DNA from: Prorocentrum cordatum
Lineage: Eukaryota; Sar; Dinophyceae; Prorocentrales; Prorocentraceae
NCBI GenBank assembly: GCA_963575745.1
Contig: CAUYUJ010020680.1
Location: 36,001-100,000, forward strand
Direction: 5' to 3'
Length of the DNA: 64,000 nucleotides
Part shown: piece by piece, positions 18,632 through 29,476 of the stretch
Numbering within the stretch: the first letter of the stretch is position 1
Layout of the letters: each line of letters begins with the position of its first letter
The notes under the pieces: generated by a model
Seen by the model: the letters and a program-made list of their open reading frames with translations, nothing else
Databases searched by the model: none
Told to the model about the DNA's origin: nothing
Position numbers and translations under genes: made by a program

Positions 18632-19440
18632 CCAATTGTGCCAGACTCCAGTCAGCAGGGAGACCTGCCTGTCCAGGATGTGCCGCCTGCGGCCCCGCAG
18701 GAACCCCCGCCGGCTCCTGTTCAGGCTGCGTCGGCGGCTTCGTCTGATGAGCGCGCCAGGAGGTCTCGCTCTCATCCACGCCTTGGGAAGAACCTCGCCC
18801 GCAAGCACGGCTCCCCCGCGAATGGAGGCAAGCAGGCCCGACAGAGCATGCCGCTCGGCGGGGGGGGTCAGTTGCTCGCCTACAACGACCCTGGGCGTCA
18901 GACGGGTGGGCATTCTGCTTTCGGAAAAGACAACCCAGCCTACAGGGATGCCCAAGGCAGGTCCATACGAGGTGGCTACCAGCTCGCGACGAATATTCGT
19001 CGTCCTGACATAGAGGCAGTACGGGCGCAGCTGCGGAATGTCATTGCAGCGCGCAAACTATACAGACCCAGCGCAGTCTGCGGGCCGTGCTCAGAGCCAT
19101 TTCAGGAGCATAGGCCTGGGTGCCCTGTGGGGCTCAACGAAGGCTTGAGCCCGAATAGAGGCCGCGCTCCTGCCAAGGAGGGTCATCCACCGTTGGTTCC
19201 GATGACTCAAGCAGAGATCGACGAGATCAACCGTCGTCTCGGAACAACGGCTCATAGGAGCCCGATGGCCGAGGAGGTCCAGCCTCCGAGGGGACTTGTG
19301 CCTATGACCCAGGAAGAGAAAGAGGCGCTCAATCGCCTTCCTGGAACGCGGGGAAGCCCGCCTGGCGTCTTCAGTCAGGCCCAACAGCCAGAGATGATGG
19401 ATGACGATGAAGGCTCAGCGAGCCGCAGCAGATGCGGAGC
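18632..19440 (+). CDS. Copia-2 linker segment, function unknown
   Basis: This continues in the same phase as the preceding segment, past its stop codon. It is Pro/Arg/Ala-rich, with a possible metal site CGPCSEPFQEHRPGC near 19079-19123 and two copies of a VPMTQAEIDEINRRLG-like phrase (19195-19245, 19300-19345). Around 19400 the natural reading passes to the next frame. Two H2 hairpins (18655, 19348) are present. Confidence 0.45.
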
Positions 19441-21191
19441 GCAAACGAATAGCAGACGAACGCACCCGCGAGGCAACTCGCCAAATGTTGCTGGAGCCCC
19501 AAAAGATTTATATGAAGGGGGCAAGGAAGCCCCCACTCCAACCGAAGGCCAAGAGCGAAACACCTGCACCCAGGACGCCTTCGGGGGAGAAACAGAAAAC
19601 GTCGGCCCGCTCAGAGGAACTCGGGTTAGATGTGCAGATGGAGATTCCTCGCTCTGAAACGCCGAGGTCACCGACTGGGGCAACTCCGGCACAGAGACCC
19701 GACCCTAGGCAACAACCTCAGGACTCCGTGGATCGTAGACGACCGCCTAGCCGTAGCGGCTCTATCGCCGGCAAGGCCAAGGCTTTCGAGCGTGCAGGGT
19801 TTACCCCTACGCCGGCCTCGCCTGCGGCGGTGCGCTCCAAGAGGTCTGAGGAAGGTGCTCTATCTAGGGGCACCTGGGTGCCTAAGATGAAGGGCAGCGC
19901 CAGCCGAGAAACACTGCGGGGAAACCCGCCAGGCGCTGCAGCTGCAGCATCCTCCTCCTCAGGAGCCGCAGCCTCTTCGGTGACAGAGGCTCCTTTGCGG
20001 GGAAACCCGCCCGAGGATGAGCTGCACCGCCCAGGGGGCACTTCCTTTACTAGCGGGAGTCAGGCTTTGATCAATGATCGACGTGCCCTGCGGAATCTTC
20101 CACCGATGCGCTCGGTGGATGAAGCGTTCATGGAGAGCTGCAGGCAGAAAGGTATTGTCCCGAGACATAACCATACACTCAAGCAGCCTAGTAAATGCCT
20201 AAACAGGATCGGCAGACACGCACCTGACAAACCACGCGATGCCGTGTGGAGCCTTGAGACATTCGATGATCATGATGGATGGGTCAATCTCGACGAGCTC
20301 GTACGTGAGTTTCCGTGGAACAACGGACGTACGAGACAGGACGGGTATAACCCTAGGATGGATGAGGCCAAGATCATCGCCGAGACCTTCTACGGCAGAA
20401 CGGTTGACCAGATGGCTGCCATTATGGTGGCGATCGTTCGCGTCCGCGAGCCGGACGGTGAGGAGAAGCAGCGTCTCCAGTTTCAGGTCTTGATGCGGGA
20501 TTCTGGCAAACCCGACATATTCGTCCGCGCCTCGCAAGGGCTCTCGTGGACGCTCAAGGCCCCTTGGTCGTTGTACAAGTACATTGTACTACACGACAAC
20601 CCTGCTGGGAGACCGGCCCCATACCCCGAGGTTGCCATGCATGGCACACGATGGGCAGCCTTTGAGGGCATCATGTGGTATGGCCTCTCTTGTCGTCAAG
20701 AACACAACGCCAAGAAGAGAGGGACAGGCCGATCACACATCCACTTTGTTCCGACGCTTCGTCGTCGCGGCGTGCAGAGTGGATGGGGCCCCGATTCCGA
20801 GATCGTTATCTTTGTGGACTGGCATCGGGCCCTGAAGGACGGAATCGAATTTTGCTGGTCCGACAATGGGGTTCTCCTATCTGAAGGAAAAGACGGCATC
20901 ATTGAGCCGTATTATATGTCACACGTGGAAGAACTCTCCACGGGTAAACATTGGCGTGACCCAGAATATTTGGGCAATCGCCCTGCACGCGTTTCCACCG
21001 CCATAATGACGGCCCCGAACAGGTGGACCCATGTGGGCAGTGCTAGTGTCAAGCACAAATGGTCTCTTGACCGAGAGGTTAATGATCCTCACGCGGTTCA
21101 TGGTCACAGAGAAGTTGGGGGACCATTACAGCCCAACAGTGCTGGGAAACCAGCCCGAAATCCACCAGATCCTTATGATCAACGAGAGTGA
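19401..21191 (+). CDS. Copia-2 segment with Tpt1/KptA RNA 2'-phosphotransferase-like domain
   Basis: After a charged helix and Pro/Ser-rich linkers, residues about 260-520 (about 20185-20960) match the order of Tpt1/KptA motifs. These are GRHAP with DGWVNLDELV, then VRASQGLS, HGTRW...GLS...SHIHF, DGIEFCWSDNGVLLSEG and IIEPYYM. Family members use NAD+ to remove the 2'-phosphate left by tRNA splicing. The N-terminal Arg-His pair and the Arg of the RAxQG motif are kept, but QGHS reads QGLS. The position usually held by SGMR reads SGWG, so the fourth catalytic Arg appears lost. It may be an RNA- or ADP-ribose-binding relic. This is an unexpected cargo for a copia element. Confidence 0.75.
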   Translation: MTMKAQRAAADAERKRIADERTREATRQMLLEPQKIYMKGARKPPLQPKAKSETPAPRTPSGEKQKTSARSEELGLDVQMEIPRSETPRSPTGATPAQRPDPRQQPQDSVDRRRPPSRSGSIAGKAKAFERAGFTPTPASPAAVRSKRSEEGALSRGTWVPKMKGSASRETLRGNPPGAAAAASSSSGAAASSVTEAPLRGNPPEDELHRPGGTSFTSGSQALINDRRALRNLPPMRSVDEAFMESCRQKGIVPRHNHTLKQPSKCLNRIGRHAPDKPRDAVWSLETFDDHDGWVNLDELVREFPWNNGRTRQDGYNPRMDEAKIIAETFYGRTVDQMAAIMVAIVRVREPDGEEKQRLQFQVLMRDSGKPDIFVRASQGLSWTLKAPWSLYKYIVLHDNPAGRPAPYPEVAMHGTRWAAFEGIMWYGLSCRQEHNAKKRGTGRSHIHFVPTLRRRGVQSGWGPDSEIVIFVDWHRALKDGIEFCWSDNGVLLSEGKDGIIEPYYMSHVEELSTGKHWRDPEYLGNRPARVSTAIMTAPNRWTHVGSASVKHKWSLDREVNDPHAVHGHREVGGPLQPNSAGKPARNPPDPYDQRE

Positions 21192-23262
21192 GGCAGGAAG
21201 CGCGGCTCCAAGCCGTGCTCCAAGCCAAGGGCCTAGTGCCATATCTTGGCAGGTCCTTAGCACCTCAGATCTGGATCAGATCGCGGCCGCTCTAAATCCT
21301 GAGCAGGTGGAACAGCTGGCGGACAGACTGTGCCAGCAAGACCCCTGGGCCGCTGGCCAGGGCGCCATGTCCGCCATGGTGACGCGTAGCCGTCAGGCCA
21401 TGCAGGGACACCTGCCCGTTAATGGACTCAGAAATGATATGCCCGAGCCGCAGGGAGACCCGCAGACGTTCGGCCGCATCTTCGGAGAGTTTGCTCGATT
21501 TGAGCAGATGCCAGGGAGCCCCTCGCATATCATGCACACACCGAGGGGCATGACCCCAGTGGCGACGCCACCAGCGCAGTCTCCGTTTGGGACTCCTGGT
21601 CGATTTGCCACGAATGGCACTCTCATGGAGCGGATCGCTGCGGCCAGAGCTGAGCATGGTACAGCTCTTCTGAACATGATGCCACCTGGTACGCCAACGA
21701 GTTTGCAGGGAAACCTGCCCGGCACTCCAATACACCACCGACCTTTTGCTACTGTTGCTGGAGTGCCTGATGACTACCGCGCAAGGGTGGCAGCTGCGGT
21801 GCAACAGGTGCAGAGTCACAACCTGCCCCACCCGAGTGGTCAGAGGTGGAGGCCAGCCTGGTCCTGGGAGCCAGAGGGTCCGAACCCACGTGGCCCTGCT
21901 CGGCAACGAGCCTTCATCCCTGCCTTCAATGCTCATCCAAGCATGGCTCAGGGCCAGAGGCCAGCGCCAGCACCAATGGATCCGCCACTGTACCCAGATG
22001 GGTCTAGAGTCCCGAACAGATTTGTTCGCGAAATGGCGGACCAGATTCATTGCCTCACGAATGTGCGCTGCAGTGATCAGTCCATGTACCCGCACATGGC
22101 TTTCATGCCTGCACCGACAACGCCAGAGGTGGCCGTCCAGCCTACTGCCCATTCAATATCATCAGGCAGTAGAGGAGTACCAGACTACATCAGACAGACG
22201 TACCACACTCAACAGGCGTGCTTCAGGCGCAGGCAGGCAGTACAGAGCATACGTGACCAAGCACGTGCATCCGCACTTGAGGTCGTGAGGAACAGAGGCT
22301 CACCCATGCGAGGAATCTCGCCAGCCGTGTCGCCCGCAGCCTCCACAACGGCAGCTCCACCGGAGGCATTGGCTCCCGCAGGAGATCCTCCAGCTGCTTT
22401 CATGGACTCCGAAACAGTCCTGGAGCGGCAGCGGCGGGTGTATCCTAGGGTGGCAGATGTGGAAATCTATACTGGGATGGAAGACACCTGCGCGGTATGC
22501 CTCGAGGAGTTTCAGCCGAGGGAAAGCATCTACCGCTTGAGGTGCAACCACCTGTTCCACGAGGAGTGCTGGGACTCGAACGTTGTGGGCCATGTTGCGA
22601 ATCAGCGAGAAGGAGACCCTCGGCAACCAGTATGTGCCATCTGCCGAGCGCCAGGCATCATAGCGTCATCGTTTCCATGGACCGGCTCCTGCACTCAGGC
22701 TCCCGAACAGGCAGCGAGGGAGCTGCGGGAGTTAAGGGGCATGGTGGAGGAGATGACAGCCAATATGCTGGGCAGGCAGACAGCGCAGCCCCAGCAGCGG
22801 GGAAACCCGCCGGAGGAGGTGAGGTCACCGATGGAGACGGGATACTTCGACCAACTTATCCCGATGACGGCGCCTCAGCAGGGAAACCTGCCTAACACTC
22901 CACCTGTGCCGATCCTTCCGACTCATGACGAGCTTGGAGTCGGGCAGGTGGCTCCTCCGATGTCTCCCCAGAGTGGGGGCGGGGCCGAGCTGCCACTGGA
23001 CCCTGAACAGTTGCGAGAACTGCGTGTTCGCCATTTCCAGACCCAGATGGACAATGCGCACACTACGTTCATGTTGGGCGCCAATAATCCTGAGACTGAG
23101 AACTCGTCGTTGGATCTCTCAGACTCATCAGTGGCGACAGCGGCAACAGCAGTCAGGGCCGTCGAGCTCTCAGCCACGAACAATGAGTTCGACGAGTGGT
23201 TGCGATACAGGGATCACCTTGCGAATGAGGGATTGCAGGACATCGCCCTTATTCGTATTTGA
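21031..23262 (+). CDS. Copia-2 segment with RING-H2 finger
   Basis: The frame becomes natural near 21140 and is Pro/Gln/Met-rich and low in structure until 22480. There a C3H2C3 RING appears: CAVC-x14-C-x-H-x2-H-x2-C, about 21 residues, then CAIC (22489-22646). RING-H2 fingers usually recruit E2 enzymes for ubiquitin transfer. The C6-C7 loop is longer than usual. The domain is followed by a short coiled region and Gln/Pro-rich sequence. Seven H2 hairpins lie in this frame. Host-derived capture is likely; activity is unknown. Confidence 0.7.
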   Translation: MWAVLVSSTNGLLTERLMILTRFMVTEKLGDHYSPTVLGNQPEIHQILMINESEAGSAAPSRAPSQGPSAISWQVLSTSDLDQIAAALNPEQVEQLADRLCQQDPWAAGQGAMSAMVTRSRQAMQGHLPVNGLRNDMPEPQGDPQTFGRIFGEFARFEQMPGSPSHIMHTPRGMTPVATPPAQSPFGTPGRFATNGTLMERIAAARAEHGTALLNMMPPGTPTSLQGNLPGTPIHHRPFATVAGVPDDYRARVAAAVQQVQSHNLPHPSGQRWRPAWSWEPEGPNPRGPARQRAFIPAFNAHPSMAQGQRPAPAPMDPPLYPDGSRVPNRFVREMADQIHCLTNVRCSDQSMYPHMAFMPAPTTPEVAVQPTAHSISSGSRGVPDYIRQTYHTQQACFRRRQAVQSIRDQARASALEVVRNRGSPMRGISPAVSPAASTTAAPPEALAPAGDPPAAFMDSETVLERQRRVYPRVADVEIYTGMEDTCAVCLEEFQPRESIYRLRCNHLFHEECWDSNVVGHVANQREGDPRQPVCAICRAPGIIASSFPWTGSCTQAPEQAARELRELRGMVEEMTANMLGRQTAQPQQRGNPPEEVRSPMETGYFDQLIPMTAPQQGNLPNTPPVPILPTHDELGVGQVAPPMSPQSGGGAELPLDPEQLRELRVRHFQTQMDNAHTTFMLGANNPETENSSLDLSDSSVATAATAVRAVELSATNNEFDEWLRYRDHLANEGLQDIALIRI

Positions 23263-24450
23263 CGCTGACGCGGCGCACTACCCGCGAACGGTACACGAGC
23301 ATACGTGATGAGTATGCCAACTGGCGGGAGGAACAGGGCGCTCAAGCCCAGAACGTGTCGTACATCCAGTGCATCGACCTGGCACGTATGGCCGCAGGAA
23401 GGCCAGGTGCCAGCACGACGCGGGGAAACCCGCCAAGGAATACGACCGAACTGCGGGGAACCCCGCCAGACAGCACAGCCGGCACTTCAGAGACAGTGCA
23501 CATCAAGCAGCCTAGTAAGACCTTCCTTGAAGATGGTGGAGAATTCAATCCTCATCGACGCAGGCTCGAAGATTAACATAATGGGAGAAAGTACGAGCCG
23601 CAAGTTCGTCCAGGCTGCTGAGGCACATAATCGTCCTTGTACGTTTGAACCTCGTTCTCGTTTGAACATCCACGGGGTGGGCGAGGGGCCGGCCCCAGCT
23701 GATACCGTGGGCACCTTCAGCATTGCCTGCGAGTGCCAGGGTTCGACTCAGCTCGACTCGTACAAGACGAATCTTGTGTCAGGCTGTGGCAAGGACCTGC
23801 CAGCTATCCTGGGCCTCGACAGTATGCAGGACAAGCGCGCTATTATTGTGCTCGAACGAGGCCAGGAGAAGCTGATATTCCTTGGGAAGGGACAGGTCAA
23901 GATGGAACTTCCCGAGGGCTCCAAGATCATGCCGACAACGAAGTTGCCATCAGGGCATCTGTCAATCAGGTGTGATCGATTCGGAGCTGCGGGGCAACCC
24001 GCCTCGAGTACAAGTACCACATCGTTCCAGACGGTGCTGACAGGCGAGCCGACCCCTGCGCAAGAGCGCCAACAATTGCAGGGAAACCTGCCTCAGGGGT
24101 TGCTGGAGACACTCGCCAAAGCGACGACGAGAGGCGACAGCATCGACGATCTGGAAACGCCTGATTGCTTCGTATCCAGGACACTGGCCCAGCATGGCGG
24201 ACTTGTACCCATGGATGCTGTACGGTCCCGCCGGAAGATAGTGATGGGATATTCGAACCATGAGCTGCAAACTGTTAACGGCGCAAGGTCGAAAGGCCTA
24301 TTGAAGCAGCTGATGGATAATCCATCCATGCTGGCCACGTTTGCGGAGCAATCCGCCTCTGAGGCTACAGCGCGCTGCAGTGCTGAGCTCCAGCATCTGA
24401 GGGAAGCCCAGATGCTGGCAGACGTTGCAGGCGCATCTTCTTTATCTTGA
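23259..24450 (+). pseudogene. Copia-2 linker and aspartic protease, frame-shifted
   Basis: Coding passes from one phase (23259-about 23530, ANWREEQGAQ...) to the next (about 23530-24450). The protease motif reads ILIDAGSKINIMG (about 23546-23585), with DAG in place of the usual DSG/DTG; the catalytic Asp remains. A second conserved patch, AILGLDSMQ, is near 23803-23830. Five H2 hairpins occur (23420, 23453, 23989, 24078 and, just beyond, 24521). The one at 23989 is read in a different codon phase. Confidence 0.65.
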
Positions 24451-24489
24451 AGATGGCAGGGCGACGCTGCCCCCTCGTCGTCTTGCCTA

Positions 24490-25548
24490 GTGACTGAAAG
24501 GCCAAGGGGTAACAAGGACAGCGGGGCAACCTGCCTTAGTAAAAGAGCTTTTGTTATCGAAGATACGAGAGAGGCTTGCGCTGACCTCCGCGTCCGAGGT
24601 TATATCTGTGATCGCATTTCCCACAACGAGCTTATGACGACTGTGGGCGCAGATTGCCTGGGCGCGGTGATCATTGGGGACTATACTCTAATATGGGTTA
24701 GTACCCCGGGCGACTGGTATGTGCGAACCCCAGGAAGAAGAGTGGCCCCACACTGGTCTTGTATTCAAAACCTTTTGATAAAAGCCAAGAAGCTCCGCAT
24801 GAAAATCATAGCGTTTGGCTCCCCAGGATACGTTTGGAAGGTATCCCCAATACGTGGTACTCTGGAAGATCTCAAGTTGACAGTGATACGGATGCGGTTG
24901 TGTCATTTCGGTATCAGGTTTAACATGCAAGACAATGCGCCGAGTGGTACCTATATGCAGGTAGCAACATCAATACGGATTAGCTCTAAGTTGTGGGCAT
25001 GTACGTGCAAATTGGCGATGCCACAACATGTGTTGGATTGGTACGGCCAAACGTTACGACATGCCGAATGGCGAGCTCAGACACGCATCACACTCATCCG
25101 TCACCTCAACGGCAAAATCCTGGGAAGCAGCACTACGCACGGAAACGTGCCGATATATTTGAACACCTATACACGTACGGATCACAACATCCATCACTAT
25201 GTGACGACCAACAAGGGAGGACCGAAATGGTCTGATGTTATCCGACGTGTAACAATTAACCTGGATACCAATGCGGTTATTCAGGATATCGCAGTAGCCG
25301 GTCAACCAACAGGATATGATTGGCATGCACCACTACCTACAGGGGTTGCCAACATCAGTACACGGATGTACTGGCAGCCCGAGGAACCGGTCATGCTCGG
25401 AAGCGAGCCCACTCAATCACCGCAGCAACTTAGACGCGTCGTCATAGATGACTGTCCTTCTCCCCTCCCGACTCTGGAGATTGAAGCGTGCACCCACTCA
25501 TCAACGACGATGGGCACACAGACCGGTGAACAAGACGAGCAAGCCTGA
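24490..25548 (+). CDS. Copia-2 module of unknown function, weakly methyltransferase-like
   Basis: The frame has a globular-looking sequence with IWVSTPGDWYVRTPGRR, IIAFGSPGYVWK, RLCHFGIRFNMQDNAPSGTY and a CTC segment. The order of these patches recalls the second half of C5-methyltransferase-like domains (a Pro-Cys loop, an ENP-like strand, then a CxFG...KPT-like element), but the key residues are absent. I treat it as unknown. It precedes a clearer methyltransferase-like module. Confidence 0.4.
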   Translation: MTERPRGNKDSGATCLSKRAFVIEDTREACADLRVRGYICDRISHNELMTTVGADCLGAVIIGDYTLIWVSTPGDWYVRTPGRRVAPHWSCIQNLLIKAKKLRMKIIAFGSPGYVWKVSPIRGTLEDLKLTVIRMRLCHFGIRFNMQDNAPSGTYMQVATSIRISSKLWACTCKLAMPQHVLDWYGQTLRHAEWRAQTRITLIRHLNGKILGSSTTHGNVPIYLNTYTRTDHNIHHYVTTNKGGPKWSDVIRRVTINLDTNAVIQDIAVAGQPTGYDWHAPLPTGVANISTRMYWQPEEPVMLGSEPTQSPQQLRRVVIDDCPSPLPTLEIEACTHSSTTMGTQTGEQDEQA

Positions 25549-25735
25549 CCTACGGAGTCGCGTATCAAACAGAAGGAAAGGCTCAAAGCCGAAAAGGAAG
25601 CAGGCATCAAGCCTCGCCGCGTCAAAAAGCACGTCGAAGACGGAAACGATGATTGCGGTGACGACTTGTCGGGGCTCGGACAGGATCTTATGGCGACCTG
25701 GAGCACTGACGCCCCTGTTTAGCTGATAAGCTCAG

Positions 25736-26420
25736 ATGAGGATGATGACCTGTTCCTTACCCTCCCCACATCTATGCCACGTACACGCTGACATATATAG
25801 CATAGTAGCTACTCTATGCTATGGTCACAATAATTGCGTGGATATGTTGGAGCTTTGTGGAGGTGAGGGTCGTATTTCAGAGCTTGCCTTCTCAAGGGTA
25901 CTTTCCTCAGGAGGCAACTTAGACAAGACCGCATGTGTCGACCTGGGGGATCCCTCGGTGCAGCGAGCTGTAGATCACTACATCGCAATATGCCACGTAC
26001 GAGTAGCCATACTACAGCCCAGTTGCCGCACCACAGGACCACCATCCTACTACAACTACAAAGTCAACCACAGCACTTGGGAACAGCATCGTAAATAATA
26101 TTTGCCACACATAACTTATTGTGGCAAAATAGATGTTACTCAAGATAATGCACGGAGGTGGTTTATACGCGAACAACCCACAGGAATATGGGTGGATGAT
26201 ATTTCCCAATGGAAAGAACTTGCCAACCGACCACGTATCACAGCCGTACACATCGACCAATGTGCGACGGGACTTAAAGATACGGTTGGTGACTATATCA
26301 AGAAGCCGACAAATATCACCAGAAACGACGAGACGATTCTTAAACCCTTTGAGCGACTCAAATGCAACGGTCAGCATGTGCACGCACAACCGTTCAACAG
26401 GGAGCTTTCACTGGCACCAA
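25736..26420 (+). pseudogene. Copia-2 methyltransferase-like module, one in-frame stop
   Basis: Visible patches in order: VDMLELCGGEGRISELAF (a motif-I-like glycine loop), LQPSCRTTGPP (a motif-IV-like P-C segment), FIREQPTGIW (in place of ENP) and DQCATGL...KKPTNITRN. This fits a divergent SAM-dependent DNA methyltransferase fold. A TAA at 26096-26098 interrupts the frame, which continues in phase. Comparable modules occur in the two tyrosine-recombinase elements of this window. Activity cannot be judged. Confidence 0.55.
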
Positions 26421-29400
26421 AATACACTCGACGACTGCAGTCTGCCTTTGTGGAAGCCGTCTATTTGGCGAAAGCCATCGGCACCACGCGCGGAGACGCG
26501 CCTACACGTACTGCGCATGCTTACCCTGCTGACCTTCCTGATCAAGCTGAACCGGGAGAAGGTATGAGACGCATCGGCGATCGTATCGTCCCAAAAGTGG
26601 CTACATGCCCAGCATGCATCGACAACTTCCGAAAGGGCAGTCCCAGCCACAACCGAGACCCTACACAGCGTAAGTATCATGATTCTATCTCTGTATATTG
26701 GCCATGCCCTGCATGCCAAAGGGACCTTACGAGAAGCAAGGGTGTTAATAACCACCTCGACACTGAGCCCGGCAAATGTCGTTTTGCTGAGCCGTTCAAA
26801 CTCCCAGATGATCATGATCCCGAAGGCAACAATGTGCCAGCTTGGTGGAAACCCTTGCCCAAACCGGGGGAGGGCCAAGCTTCAGCATCGGGTGGCCGTC
26901 AGGGCGCTCGCGCCGGGCCACCGCGACCACGAGCCTTTGGGAACGCTGATCCTACATCTGGCGCCAGCAGTTACGATATACTGCGAGACGCGCCCGAGCG
27001 TGGAAACGCGCCTTCCGCGTCTTCTGGCGAGCCGCCACAGGTAGCGGCCCGCCGCGGCCGCCTACAAGGCGTACCACCGCCACCAGATGCAGATGACGAA
27101 GGGGACCGACTGCGGAGAGCTACAAGGAACCCTCTTGCCTCAACCGGCTCGGGGGCTCCACGACTGCCCGACTGGGCGAGATTTGACATCCAACGCAGTC
27201 TGCAAAATCTCCGTAGTCACGAACCTCATGTAATCAAAAAGGAACCCCGTAAACTGCACTTACGGTATCATGCGAAGGAACTCAAGATGAGGCTAATCCT
27301 AGACAGAGTGGGGCTGGATAGCGCTCGACTAAATATGATCAAAGAAATCTGTGACACATGTCGGGAATGTAGAGCATGGGAACGTCCAGGTAATTCGACG
27401 CTGCCTTCTGTAAGCCTTCCTGGAAATTGGCTCGATGAAGGCGAAGTAGATCTCATGTTTTACAAGAAGCGAACCATATTTCATATTATGGACCGATGTA
27501 TTCGCCTGGCAGCAGGCCAAGAGATTTCCGATAGAGAACGTGACACTATACTCGACGCCTACCACTACTGCTGGATTGCCCATCGCGGACCCTTCAAAGT
27601 CTTGTATTCAGATGGAGAAGGCGCCCTAAATAATGACACTGCCAAGGCCATGATGGCGAACAAGGGTACGACACTTCGTATCCGAGCGCCTGGCCAACGC
27701 GCGACCCCGATCGAGTCACGCAACGGCATTCTTAGGGGTACTTTCCATATGATTGAGGAAGAGCTGAACAGACACAACATCCCTGTTGTATTTACTAGAG
27801 TATTGGCTGAAGGCATCTTCGTCACCAACGCCTTCACGTTTTACAACGGAGTATCGCCATACCAAGCACACACTGGGCGACAGCCCTCCTTTCTTCCTCA
27901 TCTCGACACCCTTGACTTCCCTAAGGGACCCGAGACGTCAGGTCACGAACGAGAGCGCCGCGTGAGGGAAGTTAGCCTGGAAGCAATAACTCAAGCCACG
28001 GCGGTAGCTAAGACAAATCGTGCTCTCAGGGCTAAAACGGCCCCAGATGGTGCTCGCCTTTACTCAGCAGCGGACTTGGTCGACTATCACCGACCTACCG
28101 CCATTAAGGACGATCATGGAGGCTGGAATGGCCCGTTTCCTGTGATCCGTAACGTGCCTGAACGAGGACACGTCGTCGTCAAGGCAGGATCACGTGAGGT
28201 AATTGTAATGTATCCTGATGCTCGTCACATGTTATACATTGAATGCCTCCTTACCAGGGAACTTGGCATGGACAACATGGCCATGGAAACCGTCCTTACA
28301 TATGTGGGACATTCCGGTGCAGGGAAACCTGCCAAAGTCTTTGGCTATATTCCAGAGTACAAGGGAAACCTCAATCTTTCGGACGACAGCAAGTTTCACC
28401 CGCGCGTACATCTTGCACTACAGTATCTCGTGCGAAATTATTTCGGAGTTGAACGTGTAGTAGCAGTTAGACTGGCCAAGAGCGTGTCTAATTTACCCGC
28501 AGTACAGTACGCCACCGGGTCTACACTGATCCACTACGACAACGATGTCAACCCAGCCTTCCACTATTATGAGTGTGTGGGCACCGGCCTGAACATCCCT
28601 CAAATCACTGGTAGCACTCACTCCAGACTCATCCAGTGCTTGACTTCACATTTTCTTTCCTCAGGATTTCATGACGACCTTGCCAAGTATCAGCACTTGG
28701 GCACAACGCCTGGAGAACACGACCAGCCTGGAGACAGGCCTCCACCAGACACCCCAGGTGCCTCATCACCAAGTGAAGGTCGCCTGTTTACAATCTACGA
28801 AGAAAACGAGGAACATGACATCGAAGCTATGATGATGGAGGAGTGGTACGATGAGTTACGTATGGACCGCCATCCCACAACGGTTACCGACGATCATCTC
28901 TACTGCGTCCCAACAAGTATGCTGCCCGACCAATGTGTTCTGGTCTCAGCATCCGTGGACGAAGAAGATATCGTAGTGTCGGAAATGCTCGGAGACGAGC
29001 CTGAACCACAAGAGCCCTGTCTTGTCTCTCTATTCTCAACCACACCTGACGAGGGCTATTCTCTTGACAGTGATGAATATGGTCCTTATGTTGAGTTATG
29101 TTTTACACCAGAAATGTCAAAGGTAGTGTTAGATCAGACCCACCTTGCACAGCTCGAAACTGACATGGTCGCAACGATGAGAGTATACATAGCATCGGCT
29201 GCTAAACGTGCTGTGGTAGTCAAGGAAGACGACCTACTCACCAAAGCCGACATAGCAGCACACCCTAAAGAGGTTAGTGAAGCTTTGTACACCGAACTCA
29301 AGATCTGGCTTGATAACCGGTGCTTTGAGATGTATGACCTATCTGTAGTTTCCAACATCATGACATCCAGATATGTATACAAATGGAAGTTTGTGAAGGT

Positions 29401-29476
29401 AGGCACCGAGAACGTTAAAACCATCCGTCTCAGACTTGTCCTTCGTGGATTTAGGACACGGACGCGTTCGATGTAG
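26421..29476 (+). CDS. Copia-2 integrase and N-terminal RT
   Basis: A Cys/His cluster (ATCPAC, WPCPACQRD, NNHLDTEPGKC; about 26595-26780) and a Pro/Arg-rich linker come first. The integrase zinc site follows (a His-rich LHLRYHAKEL region and CDTCREC near 27350-27370). The catalytic core is next, with Asp in EVDLMFY (27447), Asp in YSDGEGAL (27605) and Glu in ESRNGILR (27714). A long acidic linker leads into RT, which begins at SRYVYKWKFV...IRLRLVLRGF. The frame stops at TAG near 29476, where RT continues in another phase. H2 hairpins lie at 26488, 26998, 28319, 28726 and 28987. Confidence 0.75.

Noticed and set aside
18680-18693. CTGCGGCCCCGCAG as an H2 hairpin
   Set aside because: The stem is 6 bp with a 2-base loop and lacks the GNRA loop and GC..G stem pattern.
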